A stretch of 64,000 nt of DNA, from the NCBI GenBank assembly GCA_020055645.1, contig CM034546.1, positions 117,726,375-117,790,374 on the forward strand, in the 5' to 3' direction. The stretch is from Tomocerus qinae (taxonomy: Eukaryota > Arthropoda > Collembola > Entomobryomorpha > Tomoceridae). Of the stretch, positions 36,241 through 49,800 are shown piece by piece (positions within the stretch are counted from its first letter, which is position 1; every line of letters begins with the position of its first letter). Under the pieces are notes generated by a model that was not told where the DNA came from, did no database searches, and saw only the letters and a program-made list of their open reading frames with translations. The position numbers were made by a program, and so were the translations under genes.

Positions 36241-39200
36241 TTACCGCATCTCATATTTGTATGAATCAAATTCGTCGGGAAGCATATGAAATGGATTTGT
36301 GAGAGAAGATGCTGAAATATTCCTCCGAGGCAGTCCGTCTGAATCACGTAATTCAGCTGGTGTTTGGCCTCTATTATTAGTATTAAATCGTACATTAGTA
36401 AACATATCTTCATTTGTCGAGTCATTGCTATTAGCCTTCCCGGAGCCCACATTATAGCCACTAAACGTGGAAGGTGGTCTTCCAGATGCTCCAAAACTAT
36501 TAGGCATATTTTGTGGGTAATAAGCTGATCTCCCTAACAAATTCCTATTATCTGTGAATGTGTTTGCAGAATTTTGTTCAGCAGATTCAAATAGGCCCAT
36601 TTTCATTTTCATTTGGTCAATATTGTCTGGAAACGGAGACTCCCTACTACGATTTTGAGGTACAGGACTTCTGCAAACCGAAAAAGAATATTTCAATTTT
36701 TTGTGCAAATGTTTGTTAAAGAGAATGATGGATAGAAACCTCACCGAGGGGTTTGAAAAGGTGAAGGACTATCCCCCTTACTCCGAACTCGGGATCTTGG
36801 TGGAGTTTTTGTAGTGACAATTCGTTGACAACGCTCCAAAACAATTTCCATGACAGGAGTGTTTGATTTGACCCCAGCATTTTCTCGTGCTTTTAATATT
36901 AGCGATAAATACTATTTTTAATTTCAAGTAAAGTAAAAACGTTTTCAGTTAAGTACGTCTCAAAATGGCTATTAAATTACCCTGAACCTCTGCATAATAC
37001 TGATCTTTAAGAGCCTTGAAAACATCTGCATTTCTCTGGCAAGCGCCTTCCATTAAACTAACAAGACTAAGAATTTCACCTTCCAAAGCTGCACTCCTCT
37101 GTCCATCAGGTTCTCCTGTCGCTACAGTTTCAGAGTTTAAAAGGTTCTGTATCAAAAATTCAGAAAATATTGTTAACATATCATACGAACATTTAACTGG
37201 GTCATATATAACTGATTTTTGTGAATTATGGTTCTGTAACAATTTAAGTATATGATACATTTATTATGTGCTAAAGAAACGGAAGAAAATAGCATAAAAT
37301 ATAGACGAAACATTTCTCGTAAGTTTTCACTACCCCCACAATTGAATCTCTTTGTTGGTTATCTATTTGTTGCAACAATGTTTGGATCGCTCGTTCTTGA
37401 GAACCTATAATAGCTTTCATAAAGAGATCTTGAGGAGCCAATTTCTTTTGTGCGGATTTTTGACGACTATCTTTTCCTTTTAAAACCAAAATCTGTTCCC
37501 CTTTACATCTTCGTAAATCGATTTCATTACCATCATGTTCTGTTACTGACTCGTAGCCTCTCGTGCTCAGTGTGTAAAGGAGGTCTGTTAAAAATCGTTT
37601 ATTTTTTGTGCTATCTTTACTGGTTGCCAGCAATTGCTCTTGCAGTATATTGCAAGTTTCCTGAAGGGATGAAAGTTGTCGTTGTAAATCTTGAACATAA
37701 TCAGAAGTGACATTGGCACTAGGAAAGTTGTTGTTTTGATCTCCTACAGGAGATGTGTTTGAATCCTGAAATTATCAGAAAAAGTAAGTAGTAATAATTC
37801 ATTCAATAAGTAAACAGTAATTTTCATTATCTCCAGAAATTCAAAAATATATTTAACTTACCCCATTTTCAACGTCATTTCTAACGGTTTTAAGAATTTC
37901 TGCCACGGTAATTATTCCTCCAGTTGTTAACGATGTGTCAGTGATACTTTTCAAAATAGATGTTGATGATGTTACTTTAGATAATGATTTTTCATCCAAA
38001 ACTGGAACGATGCCAGCCGACCGTGCAAGTTGATGATATTCTCTAATAAGGTATCTTACTTGTTTTGTGAGTTGTTCTGATAAGACTCTCTAAATAATAT
38101 TTAAATACAAGAATTAAATTATAAGTTATGAAAGAAACCCCGAAACTTTACGAAAAAAGTATTTTTCATTCATTGGCTGCATTTTTAATACCTAACTCGC
38201 AGCAACCCTTTTCAATATAAGTGTATTCTAAATACATGCTTGATTTTTAAACGAAAATGTTTTTGATAAATTTCAGTAGGTTGATTAAATTTATTATGTA
38301 TAGTATGCTTATGCTGAATAACAGTCAGTGAAATAAATTATGTAAGTTCACCCTCCAAATGCCATTCTAAATTGAAAAGGGCAGCGATACTTTTACAAGT
38401 ATCATGCAAATGCAAATTCTTACCTTTTGAGAAATGCAATTTTCCAAAGATCCATTTTGTCGTTGAAGGTTTTTGTAGCTTAGCTGTTGCGATTTTAATT
38501 TTTGTAACATATTCTTACAATTAATGCATCCATTCTTCACGCATGTCTCATCATACAGCTTAGGGGGTTCGTTGTTTGTCATGCTCACTTTCCTACCGAG
38601 GTAGTTGACCTGGGGTGATAAAACCGCCTGAGGTTTTGGTTTAGAGGAGTTATCTTGAAAACATTTAGTATCATGGAATCCTAAGGAAGAGGCACAATCT
38701 GCACAATTATTTGACAACGGTCCGGAATTCTTAGATACAACTGGATATACGATTTCTGCTCCTTCCACTGGACATTGCTCATATCCTGTGGGAAATCGGT
38801 CTTCGTCAATAATTCCAACCTGAGCTTCATCTTTACCATTTAGGATGTCGAACTCAAAAGAATTTAAGTTTGAAAGATGCCGAACCTGTGGAGAAATTTG
38901 AATAGTTTAAGCCTACTTACTGTGCCTTACAATAATAAAAATTTCCGACTTCAAGGTACCCAATTAAATGTAATTTCTAAAAAATTCATAAAAGAGTTGG
39001 TCTTTGTCTGTCTTTAGCCACAGAACTATTCAAAACTATTTGTATTTCTGCAAATGCTTCGCGTAACTGTCTCAAATCGTATACTCTATACATTATGCCA
39101 TCCCACTAAAATTTACTAAACTAAACACACAAAAGAGAAAGTTGCTTTCCCTTGTGACGTTGTATAACACTGTACAACTTTCACTAAAGTGAAAACTCGG

Positions 39201-40306
39201 TTCAGTTTTGTTTTCAAACTCATTATAGTATATCTAACTAATAGCTAAGCATAATCGAACATGTAATTTGGTTTTCAAAACATGACAATTGAAACTAATT
39301 CCAAGTAGGACAACTGACTGATTGGAAATTGGGACAAATAAAAATGAGTAAACAAGTCTTAATATTCTATTTCCAATATTTCTTATAAACATCTTCTTAA
39401 TTAAAAATGAGCCAATAGTTTTTTATATTTATTTAAAAATGAATATAGTTTCTTTGTCACTAGTATAGATAATAAAAATATTACTTGTCTGTGACCATTT
39501 TCGATTTTTTGATTGAATACAGTAACTTACCTTAAATGGTTTTACTCCAGCTTTCTTCGTTTGTTTCTGGACAATGAAATGTTCAATACCATTTTGCTTG
39601 CCATTTTGCGACTTCGACATAGAAGAGGACTGTCCCGGAAAATGTTTAGCGCCGTCTTCAGTTACTATGAGAAGATCTTGAAGAGTGGCTTTCCTACCAG
39701 CGTCGTTTATTTGATGTACAATGTTAACTAGACCATATGAAGCACTAATTTTTGTAGATCCTTCAGGCTCTTCTTTATCATTGTGGAATGTACTGGATGA
39801 AGGTTTGGGAAACTGTTGAATTACTTGTGGTTGATTAGTGTCTTTAATTTCGCCTATACGTACAGTGCCATAAGTGTAACCTTGATTCGATACCTTTGGC
39901 TTGGATGCGGTTTTCCCTTCCTTAGAATTAGCATTAATAGATTTATTTAGTTTTCTCTCTGAATTGGGGAAATCGGAATCTTTCTCCCTGCCGTGATTGT
40001 ATCTTGTCTTGAATCCAATATCTTTCTTCGGAAGGACTCTCATTTCTGTGCTAGATGTACGTTTTGGAAGTATCGTAGAGGGTCTGATTGATATCTTTGA
40101 GCTTTTATTCATACTTTTAGGTGTGAAGCGTTGCATTGGAACCAGTGGTTCTATAGGGGATGCAGACAAGACGGCAGGACAAGTCGTCGTAGTGGAATCC
40201 TCAAAATATTAGCAAATAATTGGAGGCTGGGCTACTTTCCCTCATTATTAAATTGATGTTGTTAATTTAGAGTCATGAATCTGAATTGGTCCTATATACC
40301 TTGCAT
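36241..40306 (-). CDS. Unrecognised ~858-aa protein, eight exons
   Basis: Exons in coding order: 40300-40306 (tiny, ATG at 40306-40304, uncertain), 39531-40150, 38424-38885, 37862-38089, 37334-37765, 36981-37233, 36745-36889 and 36241-36670 (stop TAA). All introns are GT-AG, phases match, and the total is 2,577 nt. If the tiny exon is wrong, the first in-frame ATG is at 40136-40134 (851 aa). The N-terminal third is basic and Ser/Thr/Pro-rich. It is followed by two small Cys pairs (CADC, GCINC), Gln/Leu-rich stretches that could be coiled coil (KSQQLSYKNLQRQNGSLENC; LQRQLSSLQETCNILQEQ), then a Ser/Asn-rich tail. I see no enzyme motif. It could be a cytoskeletal or centrosome-type scaffold, but that is only composition. 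An AATAAA on this strand lies at 36083-36078. Confidence 0.72.
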
Positions 40307-42167
40307 GCAATAGTAGAACACTTCACATGGATGGACTACGACAACTTTTCACACCTCTGTAGTCGCTCCATAATCAATCAGACAAAATGGCAATACTTTT
40401 GTTTGTAGGCCTTAGGTTCATAGCCTACGAAAAATGTAGTCTGGGGAACCCGAACTTGTATTATAGTGTAGTGTTTGTTTCTAATATGAACAGTATGGAG
40501 TATGGACATTCAGTCCAACTTTCCTTTTCTTCGTTAGCCTGTAGTAGCGATTTGAGATTGTGATATGGTTTATTGATAAGTTTATAGTGGAATCCCATGG
40601 GACTCGAGAAGGCTTATCTATTTTGGTCCACTAGTTCTCCAGGCCACTATCACACACCAATTGAGAATTCGGCGTAATTAAGAATTAAGTTTTACCTTTT
40701 TTACTACTTTATGATGAAATCAGTGATGTTAATATCCAAACTCGAACAAAAAATCTGTTAAATATGAAAGATGCATTTTTAGTAGATATTTACTTTGTGA
40801 ATAGTTTGTAGAGAGGAGAAGGAAACGCTACTTAAGAACTTAAGGAATACAAAATATAAGTAAGCACAAGAATAGTTTATTGAGTGTTATTTTGATGTAA
40901 AAAAATTAGCGTAAGGTGAATCCGATGGATAGTAGTTTTGTCTGAATAATATATGTAGGCTATGTTATATAAAATCCACTTCTTCCCTTTTTAGATTTCA
41001 TTCTTTATGTTTATAGAAGTACTTTATTACATACTTTACATAATAACGCTGACCAATGCAGAAATAGTCATATGACAAGCAAGTAATATGTTGTAATATG
41101 TAATATGTTGTAATTCAATCAAACTTCAAAATTCATTTCAGTTTATTACACGTCTTAAATTCAGTCTCATCTCCTTCCAATTTTGAATGAAAACTTTTGT
41201 TACTAGATTCTTAACAAACAACCGAACAGATTGAAACATAAATGTACCAAACGTGAAAACCCTTGATTATTCATTATTATCATTATACATTACTATTTAC
41301 TACACATACAATGAAACTGTGATACTCGCTACTAAACTGTCAGTGTCACACTGTCACATATAATCACTATTATTCTATTCACATAAAATTAGTTTCATCT
41401 CAGGTTGGGGCACTGTGAAACTTTTGAACTTGTGTGTAACAATGCCCTGTTTATAAATTGATTTATGCAATATTTGTAATTCAGGAGGGAAAATATTTCT
41501 AAAAGTTAGCACGGAGCCAAAAGGTGGAGTAAAATGCCTGATCATACTTTTCATTATGTAAATGTAGCCAAGAGCCGTGACATATTTTGCTTGAGGCGGC
41601 TGCTGACTTTCTAAAAATCTGCAAATTCTCATTTAAAAAAGCATTGCTCATTGCTCACAAAGTTCTAATTTAAACTACTTGAGAATAGTTTTATTTATTT
41701 ATTAACTAGTTTAACAAGTAAATTAGCCGCAAGATCCATGACATAGAACATAGATAGATAGTTAGATAGAGACATGCATAATTACATTCGACATAGGTAT
41801 AAACACTTTATTTATTGAGCTGAAACATTTACCAACCATCTAAACAACATTTACCTCTTATTATACTTCCGTGATATTATACACTTAGTAATTATTTAAA
41901 CTATGAAATTGAAATTATTGATTGAATTATCTACAAATCTAAAAAGTCTGTTTCTTAAAGACACAAAGTGCACACATTCGGTCCAATTTGAGCCAATTCG
42001 GTCCAAAACTCAGCAGCAGCACCGACCACTAAATAAACCTGTACAATAAGACTGCTACAGTATAGAATAACCCCTTTGAATTACCTTTATCCCAATCCCA
42101 ACCACATCATACAGCGTCAGAGGCCTCTTTTGAAATCTAATTTGCCTGACTTTATATCTATGCAAGG
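40307..42167. other. Intergenic region between divergent genes
   Basis: This separates the minus-strand 858-aa gene from the plus-strand SR-rich gene. A minus frame at 41375-41632 contains a 50-bp fragment (41461-41510) that is found again, about 90% identical, at 44443-44492, so it is repeat-derived. No other gene was seen. Confidence 0.45.
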
Positions 42168-42666
42168 TTGGCGGTCAGTGTTCCATTTTAGCCGGCTGAA
42201 AATGATTTTGACCAGCCAACCGGCTAAAATGGCTGAAATAGCTAATAACCAAAATGGCCAAAAATCATGATTTTTAAATTTCGCGCCAAACCAAGGATGA
42301 TTTTCTCAGTTCACATAGCCTCATTTTGTTATTTTTGGCCAATTTAGCCACTGGCTAACCTGTGGTCATCATCTATGCGAAAAGTGGGTGGAGTTTGTAG
42401 GAACATTAACATGGGATTGATAGACTTCGAGTGACGTCACCGGAAGTCATACTTAGGGGGTTTACATGAAAGTTACATACTACTCTCCTCGGGGGTGACA
42501 CCGGATGACCCTTGGCGATAAAAATAACAGCTAGTGTCCGAACCTTCCCCTATACTATTACTATCCTTGCTGGCTAGCAAAGAATTTCAACCAGCCGGCG
42601 GGCCAATTTAGCCAGCCATTTTAGCCGACCAGCCTAGCCGGCTGGTCATTGAACACTGTTGGCGGT
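42168..42666. mobile_element. hAT-type MITE with 8-bp target duplication
   Basis: The 483-bp element (42176-42658) begins CAGTGTTC and ends GAACACTG, and is flanked by the 8-bp direct repeat TTGGCGGT (42168-42175 and 42659-42666). Eight-base duplications and CAGTG-like ends are the signature of hAT transposons. Inside both ends are several copies, in both orientations, of AGCCGGCTG- and GGCTAAAATGGC-like words, as expected for subterminal transposase-binding repeats. It has no coding capacity. The perfect duplication suggests a fairly recent insertion. Confidence 0.92.
42432..42447. promoter_or_regulatory. Fused CRE and ETS-like sites inside the MITE
   Basis: TGACGTCA (42432-42439) overlaps ACCGGAAGT (42439-42447): a full CRE palindrome next to an ETS consensus. 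It lies about 1.4 kb upstream of the first coding exon of the SR-rich gene. Motif match only. Confidence 0.4.
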
Positions 42667-43884
42667 CTGTCTTTGCGGCTCTGACTGTTAATAAACGAAT
42701 GTAAGTAGGTATTCTAGGTATGGGTATGGTATATTGAATGGTAATGTTGTTATGTATGTGTGTGTGTGTAAGTACTACACTACCACTGTTGTTGTAAATG
42801 TAAATGACTACTACGTTATTTTCAGTATATTGACTTTTTGGCATTCTCCTTCATGGATGCCATGAACACACGGACTAGCAGCAGTAGGTATGCCCTAGCC
42901 TAGCTGTGTGTGTACTGAATTTATCAGAGGAGAGGAGTGAGGAGACGCTGCGCTGCTGCTGCTTCTAGAGACTATCAACACCACTGCATGCATATACAAA
43001 CAAAAACTATACAAAACTTCCGAAGCTAATGCCACATTCACACACGCCAGTCCCCACCACCATACCATACCAGCTTCATTTCATTATTATTTTGTAGTCG
43101 CTGTATTGAATTCAAGCTAAGAAACGGCTACAAAATCAGCAGTGTTAGGTCAGGCAAAATTTTAATTCGACGACGTCACATCAGTCAGTGCAAAGTGCAA
43201 CTGTGTCTTATTATTTTTTGTGAATGTGAATCCATCAACGAAAGTAAAATATTAACTGATAGTTTGTAAAATAGAGGACTGATTACTGATCATAGCTTTG
43301 GTCAACAAAGTCAACATTGAAAAATCAAGATAGTCAATTTTTATGCCGTCGTCGTCACACCATCTGCGTCGGTCAGCTCCCCTTGTTAACAGCTCAGCAT
43401 TCTCATGAATTTTTGATCAGTTTGTAATGTAACTTCAAATTCAAATTATTGTGTCACATTTTGTTATATTAATGTTTTACCTTTGCGCATCCGGTTGATC
43501 ATTATTTTAAACACGCTAAACATTAACTGAAAAACAAAAACTTTATGCATTTTATTTTACTGTTTTTCAGGTTGCAGGTTAGGGTCATGTCATGTCATGG
43601 TGTACAATAAGGTTAACTAGTTGACGGTGTATGAGTCTTAGCCATCAGGATGAGTAGCGTCACCAAAAGTTTATGGATTTATTTATTTCCTGCGTTTCCG
43701 TTCAGCGTTATAAATTGTGACTGAATCGTGATAATTTGTGGCCATTAAATTCACCACTTTTGGGGATATTGTTCGTCATCTCTTATCTGTGCCACCGCTT
43801 CAACTTCAACACAACGCTGAAACTTAGCAGATAACAGATAAAGACTACCAATACTACAAAATTGACGTTTTTGTCTGAACAGTA
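42667..43884 (+). promoter_or_regulatory. Promoter and 5' UTR region of the SR-rich gene
   Basis: No coding frame is present here. Less AT-rich than its surroundings around 42920-43090. ACGTCA at 43173-43178 and an initiator-like TCAGTC at 43181 make a start near 43182 plausible, which would give a 5' UTR of about 700 nt or a spliced one. A short TG run lies near 42757-42768. Confidence 0.4.
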
Positions 43885-46800
43885 ATGTCAGAGGTAAGTT
43901 TAATCCTAAATCTTCCCCATACTTAATAACTCCACTTATTACTGTTACTAATTCGTAATAAAAGAGTCTTAAGAGCTTAGGATTAGTTTGTCGTATTTCA
44001 GTAATTCAGTTGCCAGTATGATTGATGATTGTATGACATTGTTTGGTTTTTTCTTACATGATAATATCAAGTACATCAACTATAAGCCAACTATCAAAGC
44101 CCTACTTCCATTTTAGTCTAAAACGGAAACCAAAACGGTAGAGTGACGGTGTAAAAGTGTATAATATTATAATTTTATAATCCATGAATATAGTATAATC
44201 AATAATCAATAAATGCTGAATAAACGTAAAAGTTACAGTTTCTTACGAAAGGCATATAGACACAGGTGACATTCTCATTAGTCATTACAGTCATTAGCAG
44301 CTCTTCTTTTGAACCCACAAACCATAATTTTAGAATGGTTATTGTTGCTATTTTTCATTATTTCTCTTTTTAAGTCGCTACATATTTGTATTTTATTGAC
44401 CACTTTATAATGAATAATGATTTATCTGCTTCCCAAATGCTTATTTATGCAATATTTATAATTCAGGAAGGAAAATGTTGCTAAAAGTTAGCTTTATTAA
44501 GTTGCTTTTAATGCTATGTACTTTTACCTATCTAGTTATATCTACAGCCACGTTAATCAACATAGCCTCACTTGCTTTGGCTAAATGTATAATGTAAATA
44601 ATTGCGTATCACTTAACCTATACCTACCTAATATGGTATAGGTAGGAAGTATGTTTAACTCGACTTTAATCTTTATCAGTTTCCCTTTCGCAAGAACTGG
44701 AACAGTATCTTTCATTTTGCCAAGCACCTCCTCAATGTCGTTCGATTTTGTAATCATTACAAATATTTTTTTATTATTTGTATGGTTTTACCTGCATTAC
44801 TTAAAATTTTACTTCCCCACAGACCACAGACACATTGTTAATTTCTATGTTAATTTTTTTTAAATTATAATTTAAGCAATTGTGTCTCCAGAAAGTGTTT
44901 CTCTGATTTCTGTTTGATTTTAAATAGAGGTATAGGTAAACTAGTCATTGGTTATACAATATACGGCTTCGGGTGTGTTGGTTTCCAATAAGGTTTCACT
45001 TCCCAAATTTATAGTTCATTTAAAAATTAAAATTATGATTATGATAATAGTCAGTTTATCAGTTATTTATTAAAGTCATAAGTGTTTGCAAAAGATCTGT
45101 TTCAACGTAAGTATTAATGTATTGGATGCAAGCAAAGTAATTTAATTATGTGTAGTTTTTGTAATTAAATGATTTACTGTATGTCAAAGGTTTCATTTTA
45201 TGGTGTTTTGCTTTTGACACGCAGTGAATCAGGCTATTTATTATACATTTATTTCATGCTAGGAGTGCTTATCTGATTTTCCATCGTATCACTATCATTA
45301 TTATTATTATGTATTATGGTGCTAGCTACCTTCATGGAACTAGAACAAACTAACAAAATTTGATATTATTGAATTGTTCCCTTCGGAAAAATCTTTATTA
45401 TTTTACTGTATGTAGTATGTATTTTACTCGAGATTTTTACTGACCATGGTCACTATTAATTTAAAGTGTAAATATTTGCTTTAAACACAACGAGCACTAA
45501 AACTGCATGCCTATTTGTTGAACCCGTGGGGGGAAGGGGTCAAAAAAATGTTTGCAACTGTACATAAGTAACAACAACCTTTCCTAATCGCAATCGCAGT
45601 TTCTTTAAGTAGGGGAGACTGGGGATAGTGTACGAACTTTTTGTTTAGACAATTTTATAAAATCGCTCAGAGAAAAATAAATTCATTTTAAATATTGGAT
45701 GTAAAGAGTATGTTATTATTTGTAGTTTGCGTATTTTTCAGTATTTTTTGTCCCACATTTGAAAATACAATATTTTATTTTGGAAAGGTAACATTTTTCG
45801 TACACTATACCCAGTACTGGGTATAGTGTACGAATACCATGGGGATAGTGGACGAAATAATTTTTATTACCACATAATGATAAAAATTTTATTTTGTCTC
45901 TCTTTTTATTGAAGTTCCCCCTTTTGTGGAGGCAGTCACGGAGGGATTTTCCTTTTTGCTTAAGTTGTCGATTTTTCTGCTTTTCTCCCAACAATATAGT
46001 GGATTTTCGTCTTTTTGTGACCTTTGGCAAAATATTTTTCTTGTCCCTGCTTTGAAAGCAAGAATTATCCTATGCAGTATTCTTATATACTAGTGAGTAT
46101 GACTTAAGGCTCAAAATTGTATTCAAATCGTAACAAATATCCCTGTTATAAGTGATAATTGAATATTCGTCAACTATACCCATTACGACTTTTTCGACAT
46201 AAATATTTCTGTTTTGAAAACATTTGCAAAGATAGTCGCAAATAACATTGGATATCATCTGTAGGAATATGTTTACTCTGTCAAAAAATTCTTACTCTTT
46301 AAAATCATTGAAATAGATCTCTGTGCAAAATCATGTGACGCCTTGAAATTTTACTTTTGCATGTTTTTTCACTCAGAAAACATAGTTTTAATTTTATAAA
46401 ATAGGGTGTGAGCCGGATTTTTACAATTTTTTGCTATGCCGCCTTCAAAGAAATACTACACATTTTGAAAATTTTACACATGGAAATAAGTCACGGGTTC
46501 CTTGAAAATTCTTAAGTTCGTACACTATACCCATTCGTACACTATACCCAGTCTCCCCTACCTATAATGCTTATAAATATGTTTTGTTAGTACTGAGTTA
46601 TAGGCAAAGTCAAAACGGTCACATCACAAGTCACAACAAAAGTTACTATTACTTACTGGTAATGTTAGGAATTAACTATTAGAACCAACCGGCAACCTAA
46701 TCTTAATATCTTCAGTATTTCAGTAATGTTTATATTGAAAGATTTCGGTTTTGTTTATATGAATTATATGTAACAATATGTTTTTCAAAATGATAAGTAA

Positions 46801-49800
46801 ATTAACTTCCTGACAATTTACTGATTTGAATATTGCCAACTAGTAGTGTATAGTAAATAGTATGGGTATCACCGGCTATTATTATGAAGTCAAAATTAAT
46901 TTCTTCTTGATTCGCCACAACTTAATCCAATATGTTTATTAATTGCTGCAGGCCACAATGTCGGACTCAGATGCATCTCTGCCATTGCCGTCACCAGCAG
47001 ATAGTGGTGGGGGTGATGTCGATGATAAAGGCAAAAGTGCTTCCCACAATTTAGGACATGGAACCGATGACAGTAATTCAGACTCTGGATCAAGCCCGGG
47101 GAAAATTCCTACACCATCAACTCCCAAAAATGGCCGTGATTCAATGCCACATTCTTTAACGTTGTTAGAAGATATTCCATACCCAACTGACGTTGATACC
47201 AGTCAAGTACCTAACCAAGATCATGATGATATACCTTTACCTCCAGACTCTTCCAGATACTCACCAAGTCAAGTTACCCCAGGTGACGATGAAAATGAAT
47301 CCATGATGTCTCCCTCAGAGTCAACTGAAGTAAGTTCACTAGACAAAAAGCCGTCCACAGTCACTATGAAAGTTTTAGGCAGTGCACAGGCAAAGAAACG
47401 CCTTTTAGCGTTCTCTGCAAGCAAGCAAGTTGCCGTGTCGTATTCGCCACTCAACAAGAAGATATCTCCCCTCAAAGGTGTATCAGTGTTTCATCAGGCA
47501 GCAAACAAGAAAGAGATTACTAAGGAACAAACTCTCGCAATAGCTTCAATTAAAGAAGAAGAAACAAAAATGAAAGAGATATTAGCAATGAATTCGATAC
47601 TAAACGAAAAATTAAAACAAGTCAAATCAATCACTGAAAATATTCCCAAAGCTCCTCCTATAACAGCTGTCGTTAACCCAACTGTAGTAACTTCAGAAAA
47701 TTTTAGAATTTCGGATATAAGTTCTAAAGAGGAGGAAATATTTTCAAAAAAGAGTTCTGCTTCAGCTAATTCAAGGAATTTAAGAAAGAAAAGAACATCT
47801 AGTAGCTCTAGAAGTCGATCCAGATCTCATTCAGTATCAAAGTCGCCATCACTCGACTCTAGAATTCGAAAGCGGGACAAGCATTCTCGGAGCAGGAGTA
47901 GAGAAAGAGGTAGAGAACGTGATAAAGACCGTCGAGATAGAGATAGAGGTGACCGAGATCGAATTAGAGAGAAAGAAAAGAAGAGTTCTAGTAGAAAATC
48001 TCGAAGTAGAACTCGATCCCCAAAAATTAAAAAGGAAAAAAAGAGATCCAAAAGCCGTAGTAGAAGTCCAAAGCATAAAAGAGATAAAGACAAATCAAGA
48101 AAAAGGTCCAAATCCCGGAGTCACAGTCGAGATCGTGGTGGACGGAAGCGAAGTCCTAAAATTGAAAATAAGAAAGAGTACGACAGTCGTGACCGAGACA
48201 GAGAGCGAAGCCGGCAGAGAGAGAAAGAACGGGAGCTAGAACGAGAGAAAGAAAAAGAAAGAGAACGGAAAGAGAGTGAGAAGAAACGGGAGGAAGAAAA
48301 GAAACGTGAGAGGGAGGAAGCAGCTGAAAGAGAATTGGACAAAGTTAGAAAAGTTCGAATGCCGTACGATTGGACTGATTATGACCTTCATCAATTTAGA
48401 ACTACAGATATCCATAAGTTGTGGGGAGCAATTGTTATTAAATCAAGCAGGTACGTAACACTTTTGTTTGCATTTAAAAACTAATTTATTTAAATACTCT
48501 AATTGAAAAACCTTACTTTGTTTATTTACAATAAGTCTAGTCAGTCAGTCAGTATAGTCGCAAGTTGAATAATTCTAATGTTTTTAAAATATATTTATAT
48601 TTGAAAATTGGGGCTACGCATTAGCAAAACTATTGCTAAAATATTTAATCATGCACTTTTCTTTTTCCTGGACTTAAAAATAGCATTTTGGATTTTTTTC
48701 TTCCCACAGTAACTATATTTTACATCTTTTAGCGACTATAAATGATTTTTAACAGGGTTTAGCCTGACGTTCTTTTTTAAGACAAGAATTAATAGTAGTC
48801 GTGTATTATATTTGATTAATATAGTATAAGGCAGATACGACAGATACGATGTAATATACATTCGTTTTCGCGTTTATAATGTCCCTTAATTATTATTTCT
48901 CACTTTGCCATTTCTAATTTAGTGAGGTTTAGTGAGGTGAGTGAGGTTAGTAAGGTTAGTGGGTAGTAGGTAGGATAGGAACTAGGATGTGAAGAGAAAA
49001 CTGAGACAGGAATATAAACTAGTGAACGTTTGGTTTGGAATTTGAAAATTCTTTCGTTATTCTTCTCTTAGATGGAAAGGGGACACTAATTTCGAATATC
49101 TAAAATATAGACTCCAATTTAGTATAATACTATAGTATAAAAGTGACTACTCCTATTTTAAAATTATAAAAATTGGAATATTTTGCTTACTTCGTCCCAA
49201 ATACATTTTGGCAAATACTCTCCTTAAATTGACTTGGATCACGGTACTTAGCTATTGAAATGAATTGTAACTGAAATTATCATTTAATGAAATTATCTAT
49301 TATCTGCATTGCATCGAGATTTTGAGTAGGTTACATGGGTATGCTAGTAATAATAATATTCGTTGGGTAATTGTGGTACATAATTTATTTTGTGCTGTAC
49401 TACCAGTGGTTCAACATTGTAACAAGTTAGTTCTTAAAACGTAAAGTAATATATTGATTTGGCTTTGGGGTCAAGGTTAATAAATAAGATGATTAAGTTA
49501 ATTGTGTGGTATGTTACCAACTTAAAGCAAGAATGAATGTTTTAATTAAAACATTGCTATTTCCTAAATAAAATCCCAAAATTTTGAAATTGAAGTTAAT
49601 AGAAAATTTGAGATATTGTTAGCTGTAGTGTTAGTATTTACTACATTTAATGTAAACTATTTATCTAGAAGCAGAAGTCCTATTCAAAGTGATGCCAAGG
49701 GGTCAAACCCGTCTAAAGAAGTGCCACAACCTACTCCGCTGAGTAAGACGCTGTCAAAACAACTGAAGTCCATGAATGTTATTCCGGTGGAGTCCGTCAT

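Noticed and set aside
42608-42844. 78-codon minus-strand frame
   Set aside because: Half of it lies inside the hAT MITE and the rest over a TG repeat.
47827-48342. Ser/Arg/Leu-rich minus-strand frames
   Set aside because: They are mirror frames of the RS repeats of the SR-rich gene; the codon bias of AGA/CGA-rich sequence keeps the opposite strand open.
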